Below, piece by piece: positions 53,401 to 62,900 of a stretch of DNA of 64,000 nucleotides. Source of the DNA: Alcanivorax limicola (GTDB lineage: Bacteria > Pseudomonadota > Gammaproteobacteria > Pseudomonadales > Alcanivoracaceae); contig NZ_JAIOUB010000001.1 of NCBI RefSeq assembly GCF_019931215.1, positions 372,001 to 436,000 of the forward strand, written 5' to 3'. The position numbers and the translations under genes were made by a program. Every line of letters begins with the position of its first letter. The first letter of the stretch is position 1. The notes under the pieces were generated by a model. That model made no database searches. It was not told the DNA's origin and was given only the letters and a program-made list of their open reading frames with translations.

Positions 53401-53674
53401 CGGCGCCGTGCTTGATGAGTTGGGGCAGGCTATCCAGAGTGAATTGAGAAAGGACCAGCAGCCAGAGCAGATGGCTCTCTTCACAGAAGACGAGAGAACC
53501 CAGCTCAGGCGCGATACCGCCGCGCTGGAGGCGCGCCTCGCGCGAATTCCGACCGAGCGCAACCAGGAGGTCAAGGCCATTGAGGCCCGCTATGCCAAGC
53601 TTGATGATCGCACCTTTCCGGTCGCCGTCGTCTTCCTGGTTCCCGAATCAGCCATGAAAGGGGGGGCGGTATGA
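50474..53674 (+). CDS. drmD: SNF2-family helicase, DrmD-like (DISARM class 1)
   Basis: A 1066-residue SF2 ATPase. An N-terminal domain of about 115 residues precedes the motor. Motif I is LLIADDVGLGKTIEAG (Lys172), motif II VVDEAH (D280-E-A-H283), and LFLTATPHNGYTESF is motif III. The second lobe has LGLLHGGLTQDERE, LLATDAASEGIDLQ and QRNGRIDRHGQ (motif VI, about 635-646). A long helical C-terminus contains Glu/Arg-rich segments. This arrangement fits DrmD, the SNF2 protein defining class 1 DISARM, though HepA/RapA-type helicases of other systems are similar. AAGGGA precedes ATG 50474; the stop overlaps the next start in ATGA. Composition changes from AT-rich to GC-rich near 50830. Confidence 0.85.
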   Translation: MQTKEDGKGHHIFGVPEPGQLVEVRTRQWIVSDISVSSFSGHHEVRDAAGAYAVKNTKQSPSSHGKYLVSLDSIDEDGLGESLEVVWDIEPGAHVIERAGLPAISGQDDSITLESFLDAVRWGAATNADRGFLQAPFRSGVSIEDFQLDPLVRAIDMARVNLLIADDVGLGKTIEAGLVIQEMLLRHRARTVLIICPASLQEKWRVEMLEKFGLEFRVVDTAYIKQLRRERGIHANPWTSHPRLIASMDWVKSGEGLRAMRDVLPPHADHPRKFDLLVVDEAHNIAPAAGAHYALESQRTRFIRAISPHFQHRLFLTATPHNGYTESFTSLLELLDDQRFARNILPDEKQLSQVMIRRLKSDLVDADGKPLYAQRKLQALAVPYTDEERDIHQKLNDYCASREKDAEKTGSTFGTSFVNQLLKKRLFSSPAAFASTLEKHIASLSNGPKPKAQDAMAERILRRAILKADEDYANDQEVENAQSEAVEEASRRSHPLTREQQQMLADLRQWAQRAKNQTDSKARAILDWLSANLKPEGHWNDRRVILFTEYRTTHQWMHEILASHCFGGERLGLLHGGLTQDEREPVKAAFQASPKDSPVRILLATDAASEGIDLQNHCNCLIHLEIPYNPNVMEQRNGRIDRHGQREKEVLIWHPVDGGGKSHASVGGHGDDILRALRKLESMRADMGSVNPVIAPQMSGLIEGSLKDLDTRLAEAKIAKARRFVRAERELKERVAKLHERLLATQQDFHLTPDHIQMAVKTGLALAGRPPLEPVALADAPQGSAFRMPPLSGSWARCLEGLRHPHTQQIRPITFDHAVAKGRDDVVLVHLNHRLVQMCLRLLRAEVWAQDDVKKLHRVTVRTLPDGSIEGPAVVVISRLVITGGNHHRLHEELTVSGGYLRDQSFRREEGVTRVQQWLDEAQPITANDSLFDALRVRFDRTRPAILQAVDARSKDRLKFLANTLQTRKQREMDDIGAVLDELGQAIQSELRKDQQPEQMALFTEDERTQLRRDTAALEARLARIPTERNQEVKAIEARYAKLDDRTFPVAVVFLVPESAMKGGAV

Positions 53675-56600
53675 GCAATCACGATCTGCACCACGACTGG
53701 CTGGCGCTGATCGAGATTTCCGGCCCGTTCCTCGCCGTCCCCGTTCTCAGGGAGGCCTTTCCCCAAGGCCTGGAAGAGCTCGACGGAACCAAGCGCAAGC
53801 GGTTACGTCAGGCCTACGAGGAATGGCGTGAGGCGCAGGAGACGGACGACCCGCAGTTCGACGAATTGCACGCCGCCTGGATCGATGAGGTGCTGGCGCG
53901 CGGGCTGGAACTTGATGAGGATGGCAAAGGCGACGTGCTGAAGCGCGCCGACTGGTGTGCGGCCAACCTGAGTGCCGCCCTGCCAGCGCATGGCGTCATG
54001 CTTGCTCCAGATCTCGCCGTCATTGACGAGCAACGGGCCAACAAACCGCTGATGCTCATCCACACCTACGGCCAGCGCGTCGACCTCGATGCCACCCTGA
54101 AGCAGGATGGATGGGCCGCCACCCCGGCCGATCGCATGGTTCAGTTGTGCCGCGCCATTGGTTGCCGCCTCGGGCTGGTGACCAATGGCGAGCGCTGGAT
54201 GCTGGTCGACGCCCCAGTAGGCGCCGTCACCACCTTCGCCAGCTGGTACGCTCGCATCTGGAGCCAGGAGCTCATCACCCTGCAAGCCTTTGTGCATCTG
54301 CTGGGCATTCGTCGCTTCTTCGTCGATGAAGCCGAGCAACTGCCGGCACTGTTCGACCGCTCGCTGAAGTATCAGGACGAAGTCACCGACGCCCTAGGTG
54401 AGCAGGTGCGGCGCGCGGTCGAAGTGCTGATCCAGGCGCTCGACAAGGCCGACCAGGACCGAGATCGCGAGTTGCTGCGCGACGTGAAGGAGGCCGTGCT
54501 CTACGAGGCCGCACTGACGGTGATGATGCGGCTGGTGTTTCTGCTCTCCGCTGAGGAGCGTGGCTTGCTGTTGCTCGGCGATGAACGCTACGAGGCCAAC
54601 TACGCGCTCTCGACCCTGCGCATGCAATTGCGCAAGGAATCCGAGGAGATCCTTGAGCGCCGCTGGGATGCCTGGTCGCGCCTGCTGGCGATCTTCCGCG
54701 CCGTTTTCGGAGGCATAGAACACGAGAACCTGCGCCTGCCCGCGCTGGGTGGCTCGCTGTTCGACCCGGATCGCTTTCCTTTCCTCGAGGGGCGCGCCAA
54801 GGGCTCCGACTGGCGCACTGACACGGCCAAGCCGCTGCCGATCGACAACCGCACCGTGCTGCTGTTGCTTGAGGCCATTCAGCAGTTCCAGGGCCGAACA
54901 CTGTCCTACCGCGCACTGGATGTCGAACAGATCGGCTACGTGTATGAGGGCTTGCTGGAGCGTACCGTCAAGCGAACCGCCGAGGTCACGCTGGAGCTGG
55001 ATGGCACCAAGAATGCCAAGGAGCCCTGGGTCAAGTTGGCTGAACTGGAATCCGCCCGCCTTGACGGCGCCGAACGTCTAGCTGAATTGCTTCAGGAACG
55101 CTCCGGTAGCTCAGCCAGCCGAGTGTGCAACGATCTGGCGAAGCCAGTCGACGACACCCTTGCCGACCGTCTGCTGGCCGCCTGCCATGGGGATACCAGC
55201 CTTCGTAACCGCATCAAGCCCTTTGTCCATCTGGTGCGCACCGATCCATGGGGTTATCCGTTGGTCTATCCCGCCGGGGCGTTCATCGTCACCACCGGCT
55301 CCGACCGGCGCGAGACCGGCACCCACTACACTCCGAAATCGCTCACCGAGGCCATCGTTACCGAGACCCTGACGCCGATCGCCTACGTGGGACCGGTAGA
55401 AGGAGCCCCGCGTAAACAGTGGATGTTGAAGTCGCCCGCCGAACTGCTGGACCTGAAGATCTGCGACCCGGCCATGGGCTCAGGCGCGTTCCTGGTGCAG
55501 GCTTGCCGCTGGCTGGCTGATCGCTTGATTGAGGCTTGGTCACTGGCCGAAGGCAGTGGAAAGGCGGTGAGCGTGGATGGCGAGGTGCTGGATGCTCCCG
55601 ACACCAAGGAGTCTCTGCCTCGCGACACCGAGGCCCGCACCGTGATCGCCCGCCGTCTCATCGCCGAGCGCTGTCTGTATGGCGTAGACCTGAATCCCCT
55701 GGCGGTCGAACTCGCCAAGCTCTCCATCTGGCTAGTGACGCTGGCTAAGGGACGCCCCTTTGGCTTCCTCGACCACAACCTACGCTGTGGCGACAGCCTG
55801 CTCGGCATCCATCGTCTCGATCAGCTCACCGAGCTCTCAATGGTGCTGACCGGGAAAGGCCAGCAACGCTTGTTCGGGCAGAACATCCAGCAGGCGGTTC
55901 GCGAAGCGATCAAGCTGCGGCAGCGACTGCGCGCGATGCCGATCCGGGACATCCGTGATGTCGAAGCCATGGCAAGCCTAGATACCGATGCGCGCCAAAA
56001 GCTCGAAGTACAGGAGCGCATCGCCGATGCGTTCATTGGAGAAGTTTTCGCGTCAGGGGGTAATAACACGGCATTGGAAAGCGCGCTGGCGTCGCTGGCC
56101 GTTCAGGCCGGACAGGCAATACACGGTGACCGAGAGGCGCTCGCGTTGATTAGCCGGAGATCGGTCGCCACGCTCTCGACCGATCTGCCCGCCGACAAGC
56201 CCGCGCGGCGACCTTTCCATTGGCCGCTGGAGTTCCCGGAAGTGTTCACCATAGAGCAAAGGGGATTTTCCGCCTTCGTCGGCAACCCTCCGTTTCTTGG
56301 CGGAAAACGCATCAGCACAGTTATGGGGACTACGTTTAATGCTTATCTCGCAAATACACATTTAGGCGCGAGCAAGAATACTGATCTGGTGGCTCATTTT
56401 TTTCGCCGTACTTTCGATACCCTACGGGATGAGGGATGCTTAGGCCTCCTTGCTACCAACACGATTGCCGAAGGTGACACCCGGCAGGGTGGTCTGGAGT
56501 GGCTACTCAAACATGGCGCAACGATATATGCCGCCTGGCCCAATGAGCCTTGGCCCGGCTCTGCTGCAGTGGTTACCAGCCGCATCCACATATACAAGGG

Positions 56601-58059
56601 TGATTGGCGTGCTACTCGGTCATTACTTGGCCACCCTGTAACCCATATCTCAGCATACCTTTCCAGCCAAGAGGACTGGAGCCCAAAGCGGCTGAAGTCT
56701 AACGAGGGAAAAGCTTATATCGGCTCGCTTCTCAATGGTATCGGCTTTGTATTGGATGAGCCAGAAGCCAAAAGACTCATCAATGAAGATTCAAAATATG
56801 CCGAGGTAGTTCTTCCTTACCTCAATGGCCAAGATCTCAACACTGATCCCGAACAAAAGCCTAGCCGCTGGGTGATCAATTTTTGGGATTGGCCTGAGGA
56901 TCGCGCACGGCAGTACGAAAAAGCCATGGAGATTGTATTTGGCAGAGTCAAGCCGCATCGGGATCAAGTAAGCGCCGCCAAGAAGAGGGTACGGGAAAAG
57001 TGGTGGCTATATGAAGCATCTGCAAAGGAGCTTTACCACACCATAGGCCGTGGCCACTTTTTTGAGAAACATCCAGAAGGTTGGGATGCCAGCTCGCCTG
57101 CCAGGCAACGAGTACTGGCGCTGACACGCGTGAGCAAGACATTGGCTTTCTCCTTTATCAGCTCCGATTCAATTTTTTCTGAACAAACCGTCATATTTCC
57201 CCTTGATCAGGGATCTGATTTTGCGTTGTTGCAATCAAACATACACGCAGTATTTGCCTGGCAACACAGTTCGCGAATGAAAAGCGACCTGAGATATGGA
57301 CCGTCTGATGCGTTAGAGCCATTCCCTTTTCCCTCAGATTTTCAGAGTACGTCAGGTGACGACCTAGACGCCATTGGCAAACAGTTCCATCAAGAGCGCA
57401 TTGATGTCATGCGGGCAGACCATGTCGGCCTGACCAAACTCTACAACCGCTTCCATACTGAAACCGAGATCGATCAACGCATTGAGGCGTTGCGTGCATT
57501 ACAACGCCAAATGGACGTCGCCGTCGCGCACGCTTATGGTTGGGACGACCTAGACCTTGGTCACGGTTTCCATGAAGTGCCATATCTGCCAGAGAACCAC
57601 CGAGTTCGATTCACCATTTCAGAGTCTGCGCGTGTCGAAGTGCTGCGACGGCTGTCGGAGTTGAACCGACAGCGTTATGAGGAAGAGGTCGCCAGAGGCT
57701 TGCACGGAGCCAAAACTACAGGATCGGCGACCCGCGCCCCACGCAATATGCGCACCGGGGGCGGAGCCTCATCACAGCCCTCATTCGACTTTAATGCCAG
57801 CCCGGTCAACGAGGGCAACTACCTCAAGGCTGCCGAACCGCGCCCCCAGTATCAGGCAGACCCAGTACCCGCCGTCGTCGAATACCTTAAGACCCATTCC
57901 GGATGGCACGCCAAGTCTGACATCGTCTCCGCCATCGACATCACAGACGGGCAATGGAGCGCCGCGATCGCCGAGCTTATCGCGGATAACAGGATTGAGC
58001 GCCAGGGTGAAAAGCGCGGAGCGCGTTATCGAGTAGTGACCGAAGGGGCGAAAGAATGA
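53671..58059 (+). CDS. drmMI: Large DNA methyltransferase, DrmMI-like
   Basis: A 1462-residue methyltransferase of the Eco57I/PglX type, predicted to make N6-methyladenine. Motif I is DPAMGSGAFLVQA (from about 599). A nearby block LYGVDLNPLAVELAKLSIWL matches motif II. Motif IV is NPPF at 872-875 within VGNPPFLGGKRIS. A long target-recognition part follows (about 880-1250) and is AT-rich, unlike the rest. A C-terminal winged-helix-like segment (KSDIVSAIDITDGQWSAAIA) ends the protein. The N-terminal 550 residues are helical with a strand-rich start; no nuclease motif was recognised, so a self-contained type IIG enzyme seems less likely but is not excluded. Starts overlap on both sides (ATGA). 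Confidence 0.87.
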   Translation: MSNHDLHHDWLALIEISGPFLAVPVLREAFPQGLEELDGTKRKRLRQAYEEWREAQETDDPQFDELHAAWIDEVLARGLELDEDGKGDVLKRADWCAANLSAALPAHGVMLAPDLAVIDEQRANKPLMLIHTYGQRVDLDATLKQDGWAATPADRMVQLCRAIGCRLGLVTNGERWMLVDAPVGAVTTFASWYARIWSQELITLQAFVHLLGIRRFFVDEAEQLPALFDRSLKYQDEVTDALGEQVRRAVEVLIQALDKADQDRDRELLRDVKEAVLYEAALTVMMRLVFLLSAEERGLLLLGDERYEANYALSTLRMQLRKESEEILERRWDAWSRLLAIFRAVFGGIEHENLRLPALGGSLFDPDRFPFLEGRAKGSDWRTDTAKPLPIDNRTVLLLLEAIQQFQGRTLSYRALDVEQIGYVYEGLLERTVKRTAEVTLELDGTKNAKEPWVKLAELESARLDGAERLAELLQERSGSSASRVCNDLAKPVDDTLADRLLAACHGDTSLRNRIKPFVHLVRTDPWGYPLVYPAGAFIVTTGSDRRETGTHYTPKSLTEAIVTETLTPIAYVGPVEGAPRKQWMLKSPAELLDLKICDPAMGSGAFLVQACRWLADRLIEAWSLAEGSGKAVSVDGEVLDAPDTKESLPRDTEARTVIARRLIAERCLYGVDLNPLAVELAKLSIWLVTLAKGRPFGFLDHNLRCGDSLLGIHRLDQLTELSMVLTGKGQQRLFGQNIQQAVREAIKLRQRLRAMPIRDIRDVEAMASLDTDARQKLEVQERIADAFIGEVFASGGNNTALESALASLAVQAGQAIHGDREALALISRRSVATLSTDLPADKPARRPFHWPLEFPEVFTIEQRGFSAFVGNPPFLGGKRISTVMGTTFNAYLANTHLGASKNTDLVAHFFRRTFDTLRDEGCLGLLATNTIAEGDTRQGGLEWLLKHGATIYAAWPNEPWPGSAAVVTSRIHIYKGDWRATRSLLGHPVTHISAYLSSQEDWSPKRLKSNEGKAYIGSLLNGIGFVLDEPEAKRLINEDSKYAEVVLPYLNGQDLNTDPEQKPSRWVINFWDWPEDRARQYEKAMEIVFGRVKPHRDQVSAAKKRVREKWWLYEASAKELYHTIGRGHFFEKHPEGWDASSPARQRVLALTRVSKTLAFSFISSDSIFSEQTVIFPLDQGSDFALLQSNIHAVFAWQHSSRMKSDLRYGPSDALEPFPFPSDFQSTSGDDLDAIGKQFHQERIDVMRADHVGLTKLYNRFHTETEIDQRIEALRALQRQMDVAVAHAYGWDDLDLGHGFHEVPYLPENHRVRFTISESARVEVLRRLSELNRQRYEEEVARGLHGAKTTGSATRAPRNMRTGGGASSQPSFDFNASPVNEGNYLKAAEPRPQYQADPVPAVVEYLKTHSGWHAKSDIVSAIDITDGQWSAAIAELIADNRIERQGEKRGARYRVVTEGAKE

Positions 58060-59936
58060 AAGAGTATCAACTGAATGTCGATCCGCGCATCTTGGAACTG
58101 CTCGGCCCGAATCTCTACACGAACATTTACTACGTGCTGGCGGAGTTGATTGCCAATGCGTATGACGCAGACGCAAAGAACGTCTACATCATTGCCAATA
58201 AGGACGATATCAGGGTTGAAGACGATGGCCACGGCATGTCCTACGAGAAGGGTGATATCACCAATTATCTAAATGTTGCTGGCGTTTCACGCATCAAAGA
58301 AGCCGACTCGTTCTCCAAGTCCGGAGCTCGCCGAAAAATGGGTCGCAAGGGCGTAGGAAAGCTGGCGGCGCTGTCGGTCTCCGAGAATGTCGACATCCTG
58401 ACCGTGGCAGACGGCGAGAAGTCGGGATTCGTCCTTTCTCGCCATCCAGATGAAGGCAGCAAGCTCCGGGCCATTGCCGACGCCGACATCAAGTTTGATC
58501 ATGTCCAAGAGCATGGCTCCGCCATCGTGATGCGCAACCCGCAATACAGACTCCACAAGACGCTTGCAGCCGTAAAGCGCAATCTGCTGAAGATTTTCCC
58601 CTTGATCAATACTGATTTTCGCATCCACGTCATCAGGGGGCAGGAATCCGAGATCATCGATGATTTCGACAGAAACGTGATGGCGGAGCTCGGCACGCTG
58701 ATCGCGCTTGGCGATGAGTATTCGCCATTGATCGACCTTGTACCAGATATCTATCCACAAAGGCGAATGGACCTGGTCGCCAGCAGGGACGAGAAAGCCA
58801 TTCCCCTGGTCATGAAGGACAACGAAGGGGGCGAGCACGAATACACCCTTCAGATCGCCGGTTGGATCGGGACATACAAAACGACACGAGGCCGCAAGGC
58901 CGAGATGTCGGATTTTCCTGACAACTTCATCTCGCTGTTCGCGAACAAAAAGATGGGAGAGTTCAATATCCTACCTGTCGTTGGCCAGAACAAGTTGAAT
59001 GAGGTTTATGTCGTTGGGCAACTACACGTCGACTTATTCGAGATGACCGAACTGCCAGATATGGCATTGAGCAACCGTCAGGGATACAAATCTGACGATC
59101 CGCGATATATCGCAGTCCTGGACTATGTGAGGAAGGAACTGCTGGCAGAGATTCTGAGAAAGCGAGAAATTTTCACGGACATAGGAAAAACGAAGAAGAA
59201 GCAGAAAAAGCAAGACGAACAAAAAGGCAATGAGGAGCGGCTCCGTCGCAATGTCGATGCCTTCCGCAGGAAGGCAAGCGAAGAAGCCGCCAACAACCTC
59301 CTGGGCCTTGGCTCTGGTTTGTCTCGCGAAGCGATCGAAGGTGCCATCACAAAATCTATAAACGACAATAGCCCAGACCTTGGGCTGAAGTCGCTCATTG
59401 ATTCCCAGAAGAAAAAGATACTCATCAGTCAGACGTATCCTGATAAACCGTTCGCCGACATCATTTATCAGATGCTCCTGCACAACAACGTGCCAGCCGA
59501 GGATATCCTGTATACGAATTGTGACAATGAAATCTGCCGCGTACCGGAAGGCAGAGGTGTTTACGACTATTTAAGAGAGTTTTTCGTAGAGAGCTATTCG
59601 GCCCAGAAAATATTCGTCCTTTTCGTGACGAGCGAGAACACCAAGGTTTCGTGGGGCGCAATCACGGAAGTGGGCGCGTCCTGGATTACTCAGGTCGACC
59701 ATAAGATCTTCAATGTTCATCCGTTCAGACCCGAGCATCCTCTGAATGATGAGGTGCAGTGGCAAAGCACCAACCGCGAGGAACCAACCAGAGGCGAGCT
59801 TTGGATGATTCCACTGAACGCGGATGTTTTCTGCCAGAAGATCGAAGCAGTTTGTGACGCGCTGGGGTATGAGAAGAAGGCCAGAGCAGACAACAAGGCG
59901 TACCTCGGGACGCTAATTCCTATTCGAAGCGCCTGA
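58056..59936 (+). CDS. GHKL ATPase with C-terminal TIR-like domain
   Basis: A 626-residue protein. The N-terminal GHKL ATPase has N-box E30-L-I-A-N34-A-Y-D37, G1 box D56-D-G-H-G60 and a G2 loop RKGVGKLAAL (97-106), as in MutL, Hsp90 and MORC-type ATPases. A transducer-like middle region runs to about 365, then a Lys/Gln/Glu-rich linker (375-410). Residues about 452-560 resemble a bacterial TIR domain: ILISQTYPDKPFADIIYQML, DILYTN, VYDYLREFF, KIFVLFVTS and SWGAITEVGASW, where Glu538 sits at the place of the NADase catalytic glutamate. No MutL endonuclease motif is seen. It overlaps drmMI by four bases and lies 11 bp before drmA, so it is an operon member. Its composition is more AT-rich than its neighbours. 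ParaMORC-type ATPases near restriction genes are known; the TIR assignment is my inference. Confidence 0.72.
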   Translation: MKEYQLNVDPRILELLGPNLYTNIYYVLAELIANAYDADAKNVYIIANKDDIRVEDDGHGMSYEKGDITNYLNVAGVSRIKEADSFSKSGARRKMGRKGVGKLAALSVSENVDILTVADGEKSGFVLSRHPDEGSKLRAIADADIKFDHVQEHGSAIVMRNPQYRLHKTLAAVKRNLLKIFPLINTDFRIHVIRGQESEIIDDFDRNVMAELGTLIALGDEYSPLIDLVPDIYPQRRMDLVASRDEKAIPLVMKDNEGGEHEYTLQIAGWIGTYKTTRGRKAEMSDFPDNFISLFANKKMGEFNILPVVGQNKLNEVYVVGQLHVDLFEMTELPDMALSNRQGYKSDDPRYIAVLDYVRKELLAEILRKREIFTDIGKTKKKQKKQDEQKGNEERLRRNVDAFRRKASEEAANNLLGLGSGLSREAIEGAITKSINDNSPDLGLKSLIDSQKKKILISQTYPDKPFADIIYQMLLHNNVPAEDILYTNCDNEICRVPEGRGVYDYLREFFVESYSAQKIFVLFVTSENTKVSWGAITEVGASWITQVDHKIFNVHPFRPEHPLNDEVQWQSTNREEPTRGELWMIPLNADVFCQKIEAVCDALGYEKKARADNKAYLGTLIPIRSA

Positions 59937-59947
59937 GGGAACCTGGC

Positions 59948-62900
59948 ATGGCACACAACACAAGACCCAACGCATGGATCGCCATAGATCACGGCCTTGG
60001 CGTCGACCACAGGCTCGCACCCTACATCTTGGTTCTGAAGGGTGAGCGCTCCTTCTACCAGGCCATCGCGGAGGGCGACTGGGTCTTGGTCCTGAGCCCG
60101 GCCGGAAACATCACCCGTGTCGGGCGTGTACTGAGGGTCCGTTCCGATCTCAAGACTACTACGCTCTATTTCGACCGACTGCTGTCGGTCACCGAGCCCG
60201 TCTTAATCGGCCTCAGCGCACTCACACCACCGTCCTCGGGCAGTGTGGGGCGCATCCAATGGACCGATTTCGTCGAAGCCCTGCCCAGGACGCTACACAA
60301 GACGATCACCGAGGTGCCGACGGTCGGTGCTGACGCTCATTCACCCCAGTATCAGCAGGAACTCGCCTACATCCGCGAATTACTGCAACTGGCCGTGATG
60401 GACGATCTGCTTGGCCCGGCTGGCGGTCCTCATGAGCGGATCGTCGACATGGGTGTGCGGGATCGCTATCTGGTGGGCAAGCTCGCTCCGCGTGAGGCGG
60501 CACAGGGTGGCATCGAAGGGCTCGAAGGGCCACTGGCAAACTTCGAGGTCGAAGAGCCCACCGACCCGAAGGCGCCCGGCCAGCATGAACCCGGTGCGGA
60601 GTTCGGCACGGCGACGGGGCGTGTCGAGCCCGAATCCGATGCGGCAGACGAGATCGACGCGGCTAGCAATCAGTCGCTGGTGCCGAGTAGCCTCGGCATG
60701 ACCTTTTGCGTGGATGGCGACGCCGAGCGGATTGAGATTGAGGTGCACTGGGGTCGCTATGAGCGCAGCGATGAGCACGAAATCTTCCGCACCCGCAAGA
60801 ACAAGGAGACCGGTGCCGAGGAGCAGACCAGGGCGAAGGTATGGCAGCGCATCCCCTGCGGCGGCAAGCTGGTGCTGCCGCTCAGCGAAGGCGTGATTCC
60901 CCATCAGGCGCCGGACAAGAGCTATCCCGAAGTGCGGGTGCAAGGCTCCGTGCGTGCCAAGAACGCGAATGGTGACCGCTTAGTGACGCTGTTCCTGGTC
61001 AATGCCCAGGAGGAACCCGAGACCAACCGCGAGTCCGCCTGGGTGTTCCAGCCGGAGCTGATCGTTCGATCGGAAGCTGAAGCCCCCAAGCGCGCCGTCT
61101 TCCGTCGCCGCCCCGTACTGGATGCGGACGGCATGGACCCGGAGCGTGAATCGCTGGAGATGATCTACCGCAACCGGGTGGAGTTCGCGGTGGGTCATGG
61201 CGTCGCCGTCCATGCCGAAACGGCGGATGACGTGACGCTGGCCACCGAGGTGCGCACCACCGTCATGCCGCAGTACGAGGTGCAGGTCACCGAGACACCG
61301 GGTCTCGATCCCGCCGACCGACCGGTGATGAAGGAAATGGTGAGCAGTGGTCTGCTCGACATGCAGCGCCTCGCCACCTTGGACATTGATCCTCTGGTCG
61401 ACGCCCTGAACCTGCTGACCAAGGATTACGCCGCGTGGATCGACGAGCAGCGCGCTCGAGTTGGTGCCGACGTGCTCGGCTATGACGCCCAGGCCCGACA
61501 GGCGATGGATCGATGCCAGGAGATCCACACGCGTCTGCAGCAGGGCATTGATACTCTCAAGAGCGACGAGAGAGCGCTGGCAGCTTTCCGTTTCGCAAAC
61601 CGGGCGATGGCCACACAGCGCGTGCGTAGTCAGTACGCGCTCGAAATCCGGCGCGGCAAGGACGTCACCGTCGACCAGTTCGACGTGCTGAAGAACCGCA
61701 GCTGGCGCCCGTTCCAGTTGGCCTTCCTGCTGCTGTCGATCCCATCGCTGGCCGACCCCGCACACCCTGATCGCGTGCAACCGGTTGAAGCCTATGCCGA
61801 CTTGCTCTGGTTCCCCACCGGTGGTGGCAAGACGGAGGCGTACCTGGGTGTCGCCGCCTTCACCATGGCCGTTCGGCGCATGCAGGGCAATCTTGGCGGT
61901 TACGACGGATCACGCGGTCTGGCCGTGATCATGCGTTACACCCTGCGCCTGCTGACGCTGCAGCAGTTCCAGCGTGCCACGGCACTGATCTGTGCGATGG
62001 AGGTGCTGCGACGTGAGGCGCTGGCCAAGGGGGACGAGTCGCTCGGTACCGAACCCTTCACCATCGGACTGTGGGTGGGCAACAAGGTGACGCCCGGTAC
62101 GACTGAGGACAGTCATCGGGCGATTGAGGACATCCGCAACCCTGGTAGGTATAACGCTGGGGCGGCGTCTCCCGCGCAACTGACCAGTTGCCCTTGGTGT
62201 GGCTCGGAAGTCGCTCCGGGGCGAGACGTGGAGGTCGACAAGGGGCAAGGGCGCACTCTCGTCTACTGTGGTGACAAGAAAGGCCGTTGTGACTTCTCGA
62301 AGGGCAAGTCCAGCAAGCTCCCTCACCCGGGCATCCCGGTGTTAGTCGTGGACGAGGAGATCTACCACCGTCCCCCGACGATGATGATCGCCACCGTGGA
62401 CAAGTTCGCCATGATGGCGTGGCGGGGCCAAGTGCGTACTCTGTTCGGTCGGGTCGGCCAGGAATGCGAGCGGCACGGCCTGTTATGGCCAGGCGCGGAC
62501 TGTAATGGCAATCACCAAGCTGGCAGGGGACTCGGTGCCGCCAAGGTCAAGAATATCAGCCCGATCCGACCGCCGGATCTGATCATCCAGGACGAGTTCC
62601 ACCTGATCAGTGGGCCGCTCGGCACCATGGTTGGCCTGTACGAGACGGCCGTGGACGAACTGTGCGGCTGGAAGTTTGGCGAACGTATGGTGAAGTCGAA
62701 GATCATCGCGTCGACCGCCACGGTGCGTAAGGCCCGCGAGCAAGTGAACAACGTCTTCATGCGCCAAGTGTCGGTGTTCCCGCCGCATGGGCTGGACGTG
62801 GAGGACAACTACTTCTCTGTCCAACGCCCCATTGAGGACAAGCCGGGACGGCGCTACCTTGGGATCTGCTCTCCCGGAAGTTCACGACCTGCGATGTTGA

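Noticed and set aside
58056..59936. DNA mismatch repair MutL
   Set aside because: The GHKL domain is shared, but MutL's endonuclease and dimerisation motifs are absent and the C-terminus looks TIR-like.
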